From CBDCWT01 sp965223305 (lineage in GTDB: Bacteria > Planctomycetota > Planctomycetia > Pirellulales > Pirellulaceae): DNA of 24,577 nucleotides. The translations under genes were made by a program, and so were the position numbers. The stretch lies in assembly GCA_965223305.1 (NCBI GenBank), contig CBDCWT010000048.1, positions 1 to 24,577 on the forward strand, given 5' to 3'. Each line of letters opens with the position of its first letter. Positions within the stretch are counted from its first letter, which is position 1. Positions 1 to 3,990 of this stretch are shown here, in pieces. The notes beneath the pieces are model-generated. The model was not told where the DNA came from. It worked only from the letters and a program-made list of their open reading frames with translations, and ran no database searches.

Positions 1-568
1 GCCAACACAGCTCGCATGATGCTCGCCGAGCGACGTCCCCAAGCGTGGACGAGTGCCGTTTCTAGCTTGCGCCGGTACTTTACCCGCCCAGAACTCAAGG
101 TTGTCGGCTCCGAGGACCGTCGACAGGATCAGTCGCCGAGTCCGCGAATTGTTGACGCGGTTCTTCCGCAGCATGCCGAACATCTTCAGCATTCGCTGCG
201 GCGGCAATGCTCGCATCAATCCACGCAGGATGGCCGCTTCCTGCGGAGTGGTCAGCCATCCATCCGACGTCTGAGCAGAACGCAGCAGTCGAACCGCACC
301 GATCTGTCGGCTGAAGTCGGTCAGTCCTGGCAGCATCAGCGACACTGCGTAGACTCCCCGGTCCAACTCGAACAGTTCGCCGTGAACAGACTCGATGGCC
401 GCTTCCTGCTCAGCACGCGTGTTGTAGTAGGTTGCGCGAGAGGTTGCGGTTGCTGCCGTGTCGAGGAAACTCACCGAACGCCAACGGCAACAGTTCGCGC
501 TGCTCACTGGACAGGTGCGTCATCCGCACGGTCGGCATCGTTGTGCTCTTGATCAGTTCCTTCATCAT
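1..568 (-). CDS. Unrecognised protein next to the mimic-RNA cluster; frame shifts twice; 3' end outside window
   Basis: Three frames on the minus strand join into one plausible protein. It starts at ATG 568 (AGGG lies about 8 nt upstream) and reads MMKELIKSTTMPTVRMTHLS through to LPLAFGEF. Near 463-470 a +1 shift leads into a long open frame (FLDTAATATSRATYYNTRAE, later LPPQRMLKMFGMLRKNRVNN and SRTRRLILSTVLGADNLEFW). Near 83-86 a second +1 shift gives VKYRRKLETALVHAWGRR and runs off the window. Without the first shift, translation stops at 410-412. The protein appears alpha-helical and rich in Arg and Leu. I do not recognise it. The LP..RMLK.FG.LR segment faintly recalls TROVE/Ro60 helical repeats, but that is a guess. 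It starts 27 nt after the terminator that closes the RNA cluster, so an RNA-binding partner role is attractive but inferred. Both shifts look like one extra base in short C or G runs: mutation, assembly error or programmed frameshift. Confidence 0.6.
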
Positions 569-594
569 TCGATCCCTAGTCGACAGGAAACATC

Positions 595-625
595 AACAAA
601 ATGGGATCAGCACCAGGCCGATCCC
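595..625 (-). terminator. Rho-independent terminator closing the tRNA/mimic-RNA array
   Basis: On the minus strand GGGATCGGC pairs with GCTGATCCC (9 bp, one G-U) around the loop CTGGT, followed by ATTTTGTT. It lies between the last mimic RNA (ends 636) and the protein start at 568, so it probably ends the array transcript. Confidence 0.7.
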
Positions 626-635
626 GTGAATCAAT

Positions 636-773
636 AACCGGGTAATGTGCGGGTCGCAAACTAAGGTGCGCGTTTGCCAATTTCGCCACTCCGCCATATC
701 GGAAGAGGCGGAGGAGAGATTCGAACTCTCAGTCACGTTCGTGACACACTGGATCGACGCGCAGTTCCCGGTT
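636..773 (-). ncRNA. Mimic RNA A: circularly permuted tRNA-Leu body on the shared closing stem
   Basis: The outer stem AACCGGG/CCCGGTT is followed by an internal loop, GCG/CGC, a C-C mismatch and GTCG/CGAC. Inside, tRNA parts occur in permuted order: a long variable arm (GTCACG AAC GTGAC), a T arm (GAGAG TTCGAAT CTCTC), the 3' acceptor strand CTCCGCC, an 11-nt joining loop (TCTTCCGATAT), the 5' acceptor strand GGCGGAG, then a D arm GCGAAATTGGCAAACGC like that of class II tRNA-Leu. The two acceptor strands are perfectly complementary over 7 bp. The anticodon arm is missing and the closing stem takes its place, so the RNA cannot decode or be charged as written. Established YrlA (bacterial Y RNA) modules have this general layout, with acceptor, D and T arms folded on a long Ro60-binding stem. 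It is the last RNA before the terminator. Calling it a Y RNA is inference. Confidence 0.8.
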
Positions 774-780
774 GTTTCAA

Positions 781-956
781 ATCAGGGCAATGTGCAGGTC
801 AGCAGTTCTTACGGCCGTCCGTATCAGCAATGGTTTGCTGACCGTTGACCGGCACGATTGTCTCAAAAAGACGCCCGCGCCATTCACTAGCCGGTTACCC
901 GGCATCGCTACCTTAGGACCGTCATCGTTCACTGGATTGACGTGCGAGTCCCTGAT
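781..956 (-). ncRNA. Mimic RNA B: circularly permuted 23S rRNA domain IV fragment on the shared closing stem
   Basis: The closing stem is ATCAGGG/CCCTGAT, GCA/TGC, a C-C mismatch, GTCA/TGAC and an inner CAGT/ACTG. The insert begins with ACGGTCCTAAGGTAGCGA (922-905), the universal 23S sequence at the 3' side of helix 69. It continues with a GCCGG GTAA CCGGC hairpin (helix 71-like, 904-890), GAATGGCG (885-878), a joining hairpin GTCTTTTTGAGAC (872-860), GTGCCGG, a perfect 7-bp hairpin TCAGCAA/TTGCTGA (841-824, in the place of helix 68), then GACGGCCGTAA (819-809), the 5' side of helix 69. In 23S rRNA the last block precedes the first, so the fragment is circularly permuted, with the new ends at the helix 69 loop. 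The resemblance is read by eye against the conserved E. coli core (roughly 1830-1990). It is far too small to be an rRNA gene. Its function is unknown. Confidence 0.75.
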
Positions 957-966
957 TGGACCAAAC

Positions 967-1080
967 ATTGGGCAGTTTGCGGGTCAAGGATTCAGCGAAG
1001 GACTCGAACCTTCGGCATTCAGAGTGTAAGTCTGTTGCTCTACCAATTGAGCTTGCTGTATTGACGCGCTAGTTCCCGAT
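967..1080 (-). ncRNA. Mimic RNA C: tRNA-Val(TAC)-like domain on the shared closing stem
   Basis: GGG/CCC, GCG/CGC, the C-C mismatch and GTCAA/TTGAC form the closing stem. TACA faces TGAATCC in an internal loop where an acceptor stem should be. The domain has a D arm GCTCAATTGGTAGAGC, an anticodon loop CTTACAC (anticodon TAC) and a T arm GAAGG TTCGAGT CCTTC. Only two GC pairs remain next to the tRNA fold unless one accepts a poor 7-bp acceptor with A-A at the third pair. An ordinary tRNA-Val(TAC) exists at 4641-4713, so this copy is not needed for decoding. A tRNA finder would probably call it tRNA-Val with a low score; the flanking complementarity is what sets it apart. Confidence 0.7.
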
Positions 1081-1101
1081 TGTTGTGGTTGTATGGTTGA
1101 T

Positions 1102-1126
1102 CTGACTGCCGATCGTTGGCAGTCAG
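1102..1126 (-). repeat. Perfect 9-bp hairpin between mimic RNAs D and C
   Basis: CTGACTGCC pairs with GGCAGTCAG around a 7-nt loop. No T-run follows, so it looks more like a processing or spacer hairpin than a terminator. It lengthens the gap between two adjacent family members. Confidence 0.6.
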
Positions 1127-1139
1127 GTTGAAAACAAAG

Positions 1140-1227
1140 CCAGGGGATGGTGCCGGTCAATTTTTGGTGGAGTTTACATCTCCAACGGTTAAAAGCCGTT
1201 GCTCTGTATTGACGTGCGAGTCCCTGG
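1140..1227 (-). ncRNA. Mimic RNA D: reduced tRNA-Lys(TTT)-like domain on the shared closing stem
   Basis: The closing stem is CCAGGG/CCCTGG (one extra C on the 3' side), GC/GC, the C-C mismatch and GTCAAT/ATTGAC. The insert keeps only the 3' half of a D arm (AGAGC), a Lys anticodon arm AACGG CTTTTAA CCGTT and a hairpin TGGAG ATGTAAA CTCCA in T-arm position whose loop no longer matches TTCRANY. There is no acceptor stem. A normal tRNA-Lys(TTT) lies at 5982-6054. This RNA presents mainly a Lys anticodon stem-loop, a known target of anticodon nucleases; a decoy role is speculation. Confidence 0.7.
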
Positions 1228-1238
1228 TCAAATCACAG

Positions 1239-1352
1239 TCGGGGTAAGTTGCAGGTCATGGGTATTGCGAAGGAATCGAACCTTCAACCGCCAGTTCCCA
1301 AAACTGGTGCTCTAACCGATTGAGCTAGCTGTAATGACGCGCTAGTCCCCGA
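1239..1352 (-). ncRNA. Mimic RNA E: tRNA-Pro(TGG)-like domain on the shared closing stem
   Basis: The closing stem is TCGGGG/CCCCGA, GCG/TGC (G-U), the C-C mismatch and GTCAT/ATGAC. The internal loop is TACA against AATACCC, as in RNA C. The tRNA part has a D arm GCTCAATCGGTTAGAGC, an anticodon arm CCAGT TTTGGGA ACTGG (anticodon TGG) and a T arm GAAGG TTCGATT CCTTC. A proper 7-bp acceptor cannot form: TTACAGC against GCAATAC pairs at only four positions. A complete tRNA-Pro(TGG) is at 6208-6282. This is the 5'-most member of the five-RNA family. Confidence 0.7.
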
Positions 1353-1375
1353 TTGACTTCAGTTGTCTAAATTGA

Positions 1376-1411
1376 CCATCGAACGCGTCGACTGGTTCGC
1401 CCGTTCGATGG
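1376..1411 (-). repeat. 10-bp hairpin between tRNA-Cys and the mimic-RNA cluster
   Basis: CCATCGAACG pairs with CGTTCGATGG around a 16-nt loop. No T-run follows. It marks the border between the ordinary tRNA array and the five mimic RNAs, perhaps for RNA processing. Confidence 0.55.
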
Positions 1412-1420
1412 ACTTTTGAG

Positions 1421-1491
1421 AGACGCCGGTGGGAATCGAACCCACTTCAACTGCTTTGCAGGCAGCCGCCTAGCCATCTGGCTCCAGCGTC
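1421..1491 (-). tRNA. tRNA-Cys(GCA)
   Basis: Acceptor GACGCTG/CGGCGTC, anticodon loop CTGCAAA (GCA), T arm GTGGG TTCGATT CCCAC. No encoded CCA, as in nearly all of this array. Last standard tRNA before the mimic RNAs. Confidence 0.93.
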
Positions 1492-1568
1492 AAGTAGAAC
1501 CACCCGCAAGTCGCAGGCGGTCATTGCGTGTTTCTATTCTCTAAAAGTAGTGGTCGCGATTGACGCCA

Positions 1569-1736
1569 TCAAAAGTGCCCCGACTTCAAACAGCACTTCT
1601 TGAATCGTGTCCCGCTACCACAAGGACATGGATCGTTGCGGCCCAGCTTTTCCTCGAGTAGCTTGTTGCCGTGCACGATGCGCATGCCTCGTTTCACGTT
1701 AGTTTCGGACGGATATCCTCGGCGTCGTTTGCTCAT
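1569..1736 (-). CDS. Small SEC-C zinc-motif protein
   Basis: A 55-residue basic protein starting MSKRRRGYPSETNVKRGMRI and ending in LGRNDPCPCGSGTRFKKCC, a textbook SEC-C motif (CPCGSG..FKKCC) that binds zinc with three Cys and Cys/His. SEC-C occurs at the SecA C-terminus and in many small proteins of unknown role. It lies inside the tRNA array between Cys and Arg(CCT). The ATG has a weak Shine-Dalgarno; a stronger one (GGAGGTG) belongs to an overlapping 26-codon frame starting at 1779, which may couple translation. The frame stays open upstream to about 1979, but that part crosses two tRNAs and is not coding. Confidence 0.75.
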   Translation of the reverse strand: MSKRRRGYPSETNVKRGMRIVHGNKLLEEKLGRNDPCPCGSGTRFKKCCLKSGHF

Positions 1737-1779
1737 CGTCTCGAAAAAACTGTTCGTCGTTGATGTTTCTCGTAGCCAT
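1699..1779 (-). CDS. Possible 26-residue leader peptide overlapping the SEC-C gene
   Basis: MATRNINDEQFFRDDEQTTP begins at an ATG preceded by GGAGGTGCATC, the best ribosome binding site in the neighbourhood, and ends at TAA 1699. The SEC-C start at 1736 lies inside it in another frame. Either a real leader that brings ribosomes to the SEC-C gene, or the original N-terminus split off by a frameshift. I do not recognise the peptide. Confidence 0.3.
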   Translation of the reverse strand: MATRNINDEQFFRDDEQTTPRISVRN

Positions 1780-1815
1780 GATGCACCTCCGATGTCCTCG
1801 AAATCGTTGAGTAAG

Positions 1816-1887
1816 CATCTCGACCTGGAATCGAACCAGGACTTGGACTTTAGGAGAGTCCCGTGCGCTCCGTTACACCATCGAGAT
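1816..1887 (-). tRNA. tRNA-Arg(CCT)
   Basis: Acceptor ATCTCGA/TCGAGAT, anticodon loop CTCCTAA (CCT), T arm CCTGG TTCGATT CCAGG, discriminator G. Reads AGG. Confidence 0.92.
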
Positions 1888-1891
1888 ATGG

Positions 1892-1965
1892 GGCCGACGA
1901 CTGGATTTGCACCAGCATCATCCGGTTTACAAGACCGGCGCCTTACTAAGTCGAGCCACGTCGGC
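1892..1965 (-). tRNA. tRNA-Thr(TGT) with altered elbow
   Basis: Acceptor GCCGACG/CGTCGGC and anticodon loop CTTGTAA (TGT) are good. The D loop reads TTAGT where TTGGT is expected, and the T loop is TGCAAAT instead of TTCRANY. Both partners of the G18-U55 elbow contact are therefore changed. The discriminator is C, unusual for Thr. Either a coordinated variant or a decaying gene. Confidence 0.8.
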
Positions 1966-1990
1966 ATTGAGGACCGCATGCGGTCCTAAG

Positions 1991-2060
1991 CAGGAGCGCA
2001 GTGATTCGAACACTGTCGACCAGGTTTGGAATCTGGTTTCTCTCCCAGGAGAACACTCCC
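1991..2060 (-). tRNA. tRNA-Trp(CCA) with minimal D arm
   Basis: Acceptor GGGAGTG/CGCTCCT (two G-U), anticodon loop TTCCAAA (CCA), T arm CAGTG TTCGAAT CACTG. The D arm is only CTCCTGGGAG: 4 bp with a 2-nt loop, or 3 bp with loop CTGG. The last anticodon-stem pair is A-C. At 70 nt it is compact. It is the only Trp tRNA in the window. Confidence 0.8.
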
Positions 2061-2065
2061 GTAAT

Positions 2066-2093
2066 TCGCGCCCCGTCACTCGACAGGGCGCGA
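2066..2093 (-). repeat. Hairpin downstream of the HNH gene
   Basis: TCGCGCCC pairs with GGGCGCGA (8 bp) around a 12-nt loop, between the HNH stop and tRNA-Trp. It lacks a T-run on either side, so it may separate the mRNA from the downstream tRNAs by processing rather than by termination. Confidence 0.5.
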
Positions 2094-2098
2094 TTCGA

Positions 2099-2692
2099 TT
2101 ACGACCTCAGCTCAGCGTTCCAGTACGCCTCGCTGATAAACTTCGACCAACTCTCCATCCTGGAGGCGTGCTCGGAGTAAAGCGGCTTCCAAGTCGGTCG
2201 GACCGGCTCCTTGCGAAGTCGAACCTTGGCCTGCTCGGGAGTGCGGTCCGCCTTACTCTTGTTGCACTCCAAACATGCCAATACACAGTTCGTCCAGCTG
2301 GACTCGCCGCCCTGAGCACGCGGAACAACGTGGTCAATCGTCAACTCGTCACCACCAGGCTGCTTTCCGCAGTACTGGCAGGTGAAACGGTCTCGCTTGA
2401 AAACGTTGCGTCGGCTGAAGGTCACCGCCGCCGAAGGCAGTCGGTCGAACTCCGTCAACGTGACGACTTCCGGCACGCGGAACCGCTGGCGGACTGCCTG
2501 AACGAACGGCTCGTCACGGTCCGGAACAAGCTTCGACCAGTCGTTCCAGTCGTACAGCTGGTAGTCGAACGGGTCGACTACCTTGGCGGACTCGTTCCAC
2601 AACATGATCAACGCACGCGCAACCGTGGCGACGTTGATCGCTTGCCAGTTGCGGTTAAGAACCAGCGTCGGTCGCTGCAATACCTTGGTCAT
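2099..2692 (-). CDS. HNH endonuclease inside the tRNA array
   Basis: A 197-residue protein with the HNH fold in its second half: CQYCG near residue 122, then DELTIDHVVPRAQGGESSW with the catalytic DH pair, then NCVLACLECNKSKADRTP. The two CxxC pairs bind a structural zinc and the His acts in phosphodiester cleavage in this family. The N-terminal half (VLQRPTLVLNRNWQAINVAT) is typical of the HNH proteins common in planctomycetes and actinobacteria. AAGGA lies a few bases before the ATG. It sits between tRNA-His and tRNA-Trp, on the same strand. HNH genes in tRNA arrays may be homing nucleases or RNA-linked enzymes; the substrate cannot be told here. Confidence 0.9.
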   Translation of the reverse strand: MTKVLQRPTLVLNRNWQAINVATVARALIMLWNESAKVVDPFDYQLYDWNDWSKLVPDRDEPFVQAVRQRFRVPEVVTLTEFDRLPSAAVTFSRRNVFKRDRFTCQYCGKQPGGDELTIDHVVPRAQGGESSWTNCVLACLECNKSKADRTPEQAKVRLRKEPVRPTWKPLYSEHASRMESWSKFISEAYWNAELRS

Positions 2693-2712
2693 GTCCGTTC
2701 CTTTACATTAAG

Positions 2713-2787
2713 GGTGTTCGGCGAGAATCGAACTCGTCTCCTCGACCTTCACAGGGTCGCATGCAAGACCACTACACCACGAACACC
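2713..2787 (-). tRNA. tRNA-His(GTG), first copy
   Basis: GGTGTTCG/CGAACACC shows the extra encoded G at -1 facing C73, the His identity pair. Anticodon loop CTGTGAA. D and T arms regular. Confidence 0.94.
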
Positions 2788-2813
2788 ATAGCCTTAGTTA
2801 CGTTATCCATCAG

Positions 2814-2922
2814 CGGAAGGCGACCAACGCTGCGCGTCGGTGCCCGGAGTCGAACTCGCAAGGCAATGCTATTGCTCGACCGGCTTCCAACCGGCTCCCG
2901 TCACCAATCGGGTTGCCCTTCC
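2814..2922 (-). tRNA. tRNA-Ser(GGA) with a hairpin insertion in the T arm
   Basis: Acceptor GGAAGGG with 3' CTTCC, anticodon loop TTGGAAG (GGA), long variable arm. It matches tRNA-Ser(CGA) at 5280-5367 up to GCGAGTTCGACTC, then carries about 23 extra bases before TCGCCTTCC. The insert folds as CCGACGC GCA GCGTTGG and splits the T-stem 3' strand. Length is 109 nt against 88 for the sister gene. The core 14-mer ACGCGCAGCGTTGG recurs in tRNA-Glu(CTC). Without removal of the insert the tRNA is unlikely to work. Confidence 0.75.
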
Positions 2923-2933
2923 GTTTTTGTCAG

Positions 2934-3006
2934 TAGCCCGACCAGGATTCGAACCTGGAACGCCTGGTTAGAAGCCAGGAATGATCATCCGTTTCACCAT
3001 CAGGCC
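2934..3006 (-). tRNA. tRNA-Arg(TCT)
   Basis: Anticodon arm CCTGG CTTCTAA CCAGG, T arm CCAGG TTCGAAT CCTGG, acceptor GGCCTGA/TCGGGCT with G-U at the first pair, discriminator A. Confidence 0.92.
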
Positions 3007-3011
3007 ATCAG

Positions 3012-3099
3012 CGGAAGGCAAGGGAATCGAACCCTCATCACACAATTGGTGAATCTGCTTAGCAGGCAGACCCAGCGAACCAGTATCTGGCTACCTTCC
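3012..3099 (-). tRNA. tRNA-Ser(GCT)
   Basis: Class II: acceptor GGAAGGT/GCCTTCC, anticodon loop CTGCTAA, long variable arm TTCACCAATTGTGTGATGA, discriminator G. Confidence 0.92.
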
Positions 3100-3113
3100 G
3101 TTTGTGTACTCAG

Positions 3114-3184
3114 TGGAGTGACCGAGAATCGAACTCGGATTTCCGCCATGCCATAGCGGTGTCTTCCCGTTGGACCATCACCCC
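3114..3184 (-). tRNA. tRNA-Ala(GGC)
   Basis: Acceptor GGGGTGA/TCACTCC with the Ala identity pair G3-U70, anticodon arm CCGCT ATGGCAT GGCGG (GGC), discriminator A. Confidence 0.92.
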
Positions 3185-3195
3185 AATTCATTCAG

Positions 3196-3266
3196 TGGAC
3201 CGCCGGGGAATCGAACCCCGATTACCTGATTGCAAGTCAGGTGTCTTCCCATTGGACCAGCAGCCC
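3196..3266 (-). tRNA. tRNA-Ala(TGC)
   Basis: Acceptor GGGCTGC/GCGGTCC with G3-U70, anticodon arm CCTGA CTTGCAA TCAGG, T arm CGGGG TTCGATT CCCCG. Confidence 0.93.
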
Positions 3267-3283
3267 GAGTTATCTACGTTGAG

Positions 3284-3354
3284 AGGTCTGTCCGGGAATT
3301 GAACCCGGTCTTCCTGCTTACCACGCAGGTGTGCTGCCGAAACACCTACAGACC
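3284..3354 (-). tRNA. tRNA-Thr(GGT)
   Basis: Acceptor GGTCTGT/ACAGACC, anticodon arm CCTGC GTGGTAA GCAGG, T arm CCGGG TTCAATT CCCGG, discriminator T. Confidence 0.92.
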
Positions 3355-3370
3355 GTTTTTGTGTTCTGAG

Positions 3371-3443
3371 TGATCCCGGACGGACTCGAACCGTCACTCT
3401 CCTGCATGTCACGCAGGCGTCTTCGCCTTTGGACCACGGGATC
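3371..3443 (-). tRNA. tRNA-Val(GAC)
   Basis: Acceptor GATCCCG/CGGGATC, anticodon arm CCTGC GTGACAT GCAGG, T arm GACGG TTCGAGT CCGTC, discriminator A. Confidence 0.92.
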
Positions 3444-3450
3444 AATCGAG

Positions 3451-3526
3451 TGATCGAGGTGGGAGTCGAACCCACAAAATCGTCAGGCTCTCGACCTGAC
3501 CGCTTTGCCAGTTTGCGTACTCGACC
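3451..3526 (-). tRNA. tRNA-Leu(GAG), short variable loop, C33
   Basis: Acceptor GGTCGAG/CTCGATC, anticodon arm TCAGG TCGAGAG CCTGA. Position 33 is C instead of the near-universal U. The variable region is only CGATTTT, although bacterial tRNA-Leu normally has a long arm. Its D arm (CGC...GCG) resembles Leu(TAA), Leu(CAA) and Leu(TAG) nearby. Confidence 0.8.
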
Positions 3527-3545
3527 GTGTTGTTAAATCCGCGAG

Positions 3546-3613
3546 TTGCAAGCCCCGGAATCGAACCGGGTCACCGACCGTATGAAAGTCAGTTCAGTAC
3601 CAACTGGCCTGCA
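3546..3613 (-). tRNA. tRNA-Met(CAT), very short D arm
   Basis: Acceptor TGCAGGC/GCTTGCA, anticodon arm TGACT TTCATAC GGTCG, T arm CCCGG TTCGATT CCGGG. The D arm is only CAGTTGGTACTG and begins directly after the acceptor, with no 8-9 linker. Total 68 nt. Elongator Met seems likeliest; a lysidine-type Ile(CAT) is not excluded. Confidence 0.8.
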
Positions 3614-3624
3614 TCGTCAATAAG

Positions 3625-3707
3625 TCGCGAAGAGGAGAGTCGAACTCCTACGCCTCCTGGGCACGACGTTCTGAGCGTCGCGTGTCTACCAATTCCACCA
3701 CTTCGCG
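3625..3707 (-). tRNA. tRNA-Leu(CAG), class II
   Basis: Acceptor CGCGAAG/CTTCGCG, anticodon loop CTCAGAA, variable arm GTGCCCAGGAGGCGT, D arm TGGAATTGGTAGACA. The only array Leu tRNA with the normal long variable arm. Confidence 0.93.
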
Positions 3708-3712
3708 ATGAG

Positions 3713-3793
3713 TGGGCCGGGACGGAGTCGAACCGCCACAGTCCGAAGACCACTGGGTTACAACCAGCTATGCTCACCAATGCTCGCCGACCC
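3713..3793 (-). tRNA. tRNA-Tyr(GTA)
   Basis: Class II: acceptor GGGTCGG/CCGGCCC, anticodon arm GCTGG TTGTAAC CCAGT, variable arm containing GGTCTTCGGACT, discriminator A. Confidence 0.92.
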
Positions 3794-3812
3794 TTATGTT
3801 TTCTTTGTTCAG

Positions 3813-3890
3813 TGACCCGTATGAGAATCGAACTCATCTTTCCAACGCTGCGCGTGAGAGACTGGCGTCCTACCGATAGACGAACGGGCC
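3813..3890 (-). tRNA. tRNA-Glu(CTC) with a 7-nt insertion in the anticodon arm
   Basis: Acceptor GGCCCGT/ACGGGTC and D arm GTCTATCGGTAGGAC match tRNA-Glu(TTC) at 6384-6455. The stem CCAGT/GTTGG encloses CTCTCAC followed by GCGCAGC, so the loop is 14 nt instead of 7. The added part forms a mini hairpin CGC GCA GCG. The stretch ACGCGCAGC GTTGG is shared with the insert of tRNA-Ser(GGA). As encoded it is not a standard anticodon arm. Confidence 0.75.
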
Positions 3891-3916
3891 GTGTTGTTCC
3901 TCCAATTCGTTTCCAG

Positions 3917-3990
3917 TAGCACGGGCGGGAGTCGAACCCGCAAACACGAAGGTTTAAGCTTCGCCGCTGTGCCGATTCGCGTACCGTGCC
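3917..3990 (-). tRNA. tRNA-Leu(TAA), short variable loop
   Basis: Acceptor GGCACGG/CCGTGCT, anticodon arm CGAAG CTTAAAC CTTCG, variable loop TGTTT (5 nt), T arm GCGGG TTCGACT CCCGC, discriminator A as expected for Leu. No long variable arm. The TAA of its anticodon also ends the reading frame 3954-4181. Confidence 0.88.

Noticed and set aside
16..629. Plus-strand ORFs over the first 600 bases
   Set aside because: They are shadows of the minus-strand protein, which has coherent sequence in three linked frames and a start with a ribosome site.
905..922. ACGGTCCTAAGGTAGCGA as part of a real 23S rRNA gene or a homing-endonuclease (I-CeuI-type) site
   Set aside because: The surrounding sequence is a short permuted mini-domain, not a 23S gene. 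A homing site would not explain the matched helix 68, 69 and 71 blocks or the shared closing stem.
636..956. Permuted group I intron-exon arrangement producing circular exons
   Set aside because: The anticodon loop and H69 are classic group I intron sites, which made this tempting, but the handle (about 25 nt on each side) has no P3-P8 core and is too small to self-splice.
636..1352. CRISPR array or direct-repeat array
   Set aside because: The recurring strings are two different half-stems flanking structured inserts, with imperfect copies and uneven spacing. No spacer-like uniform units or cas genes.
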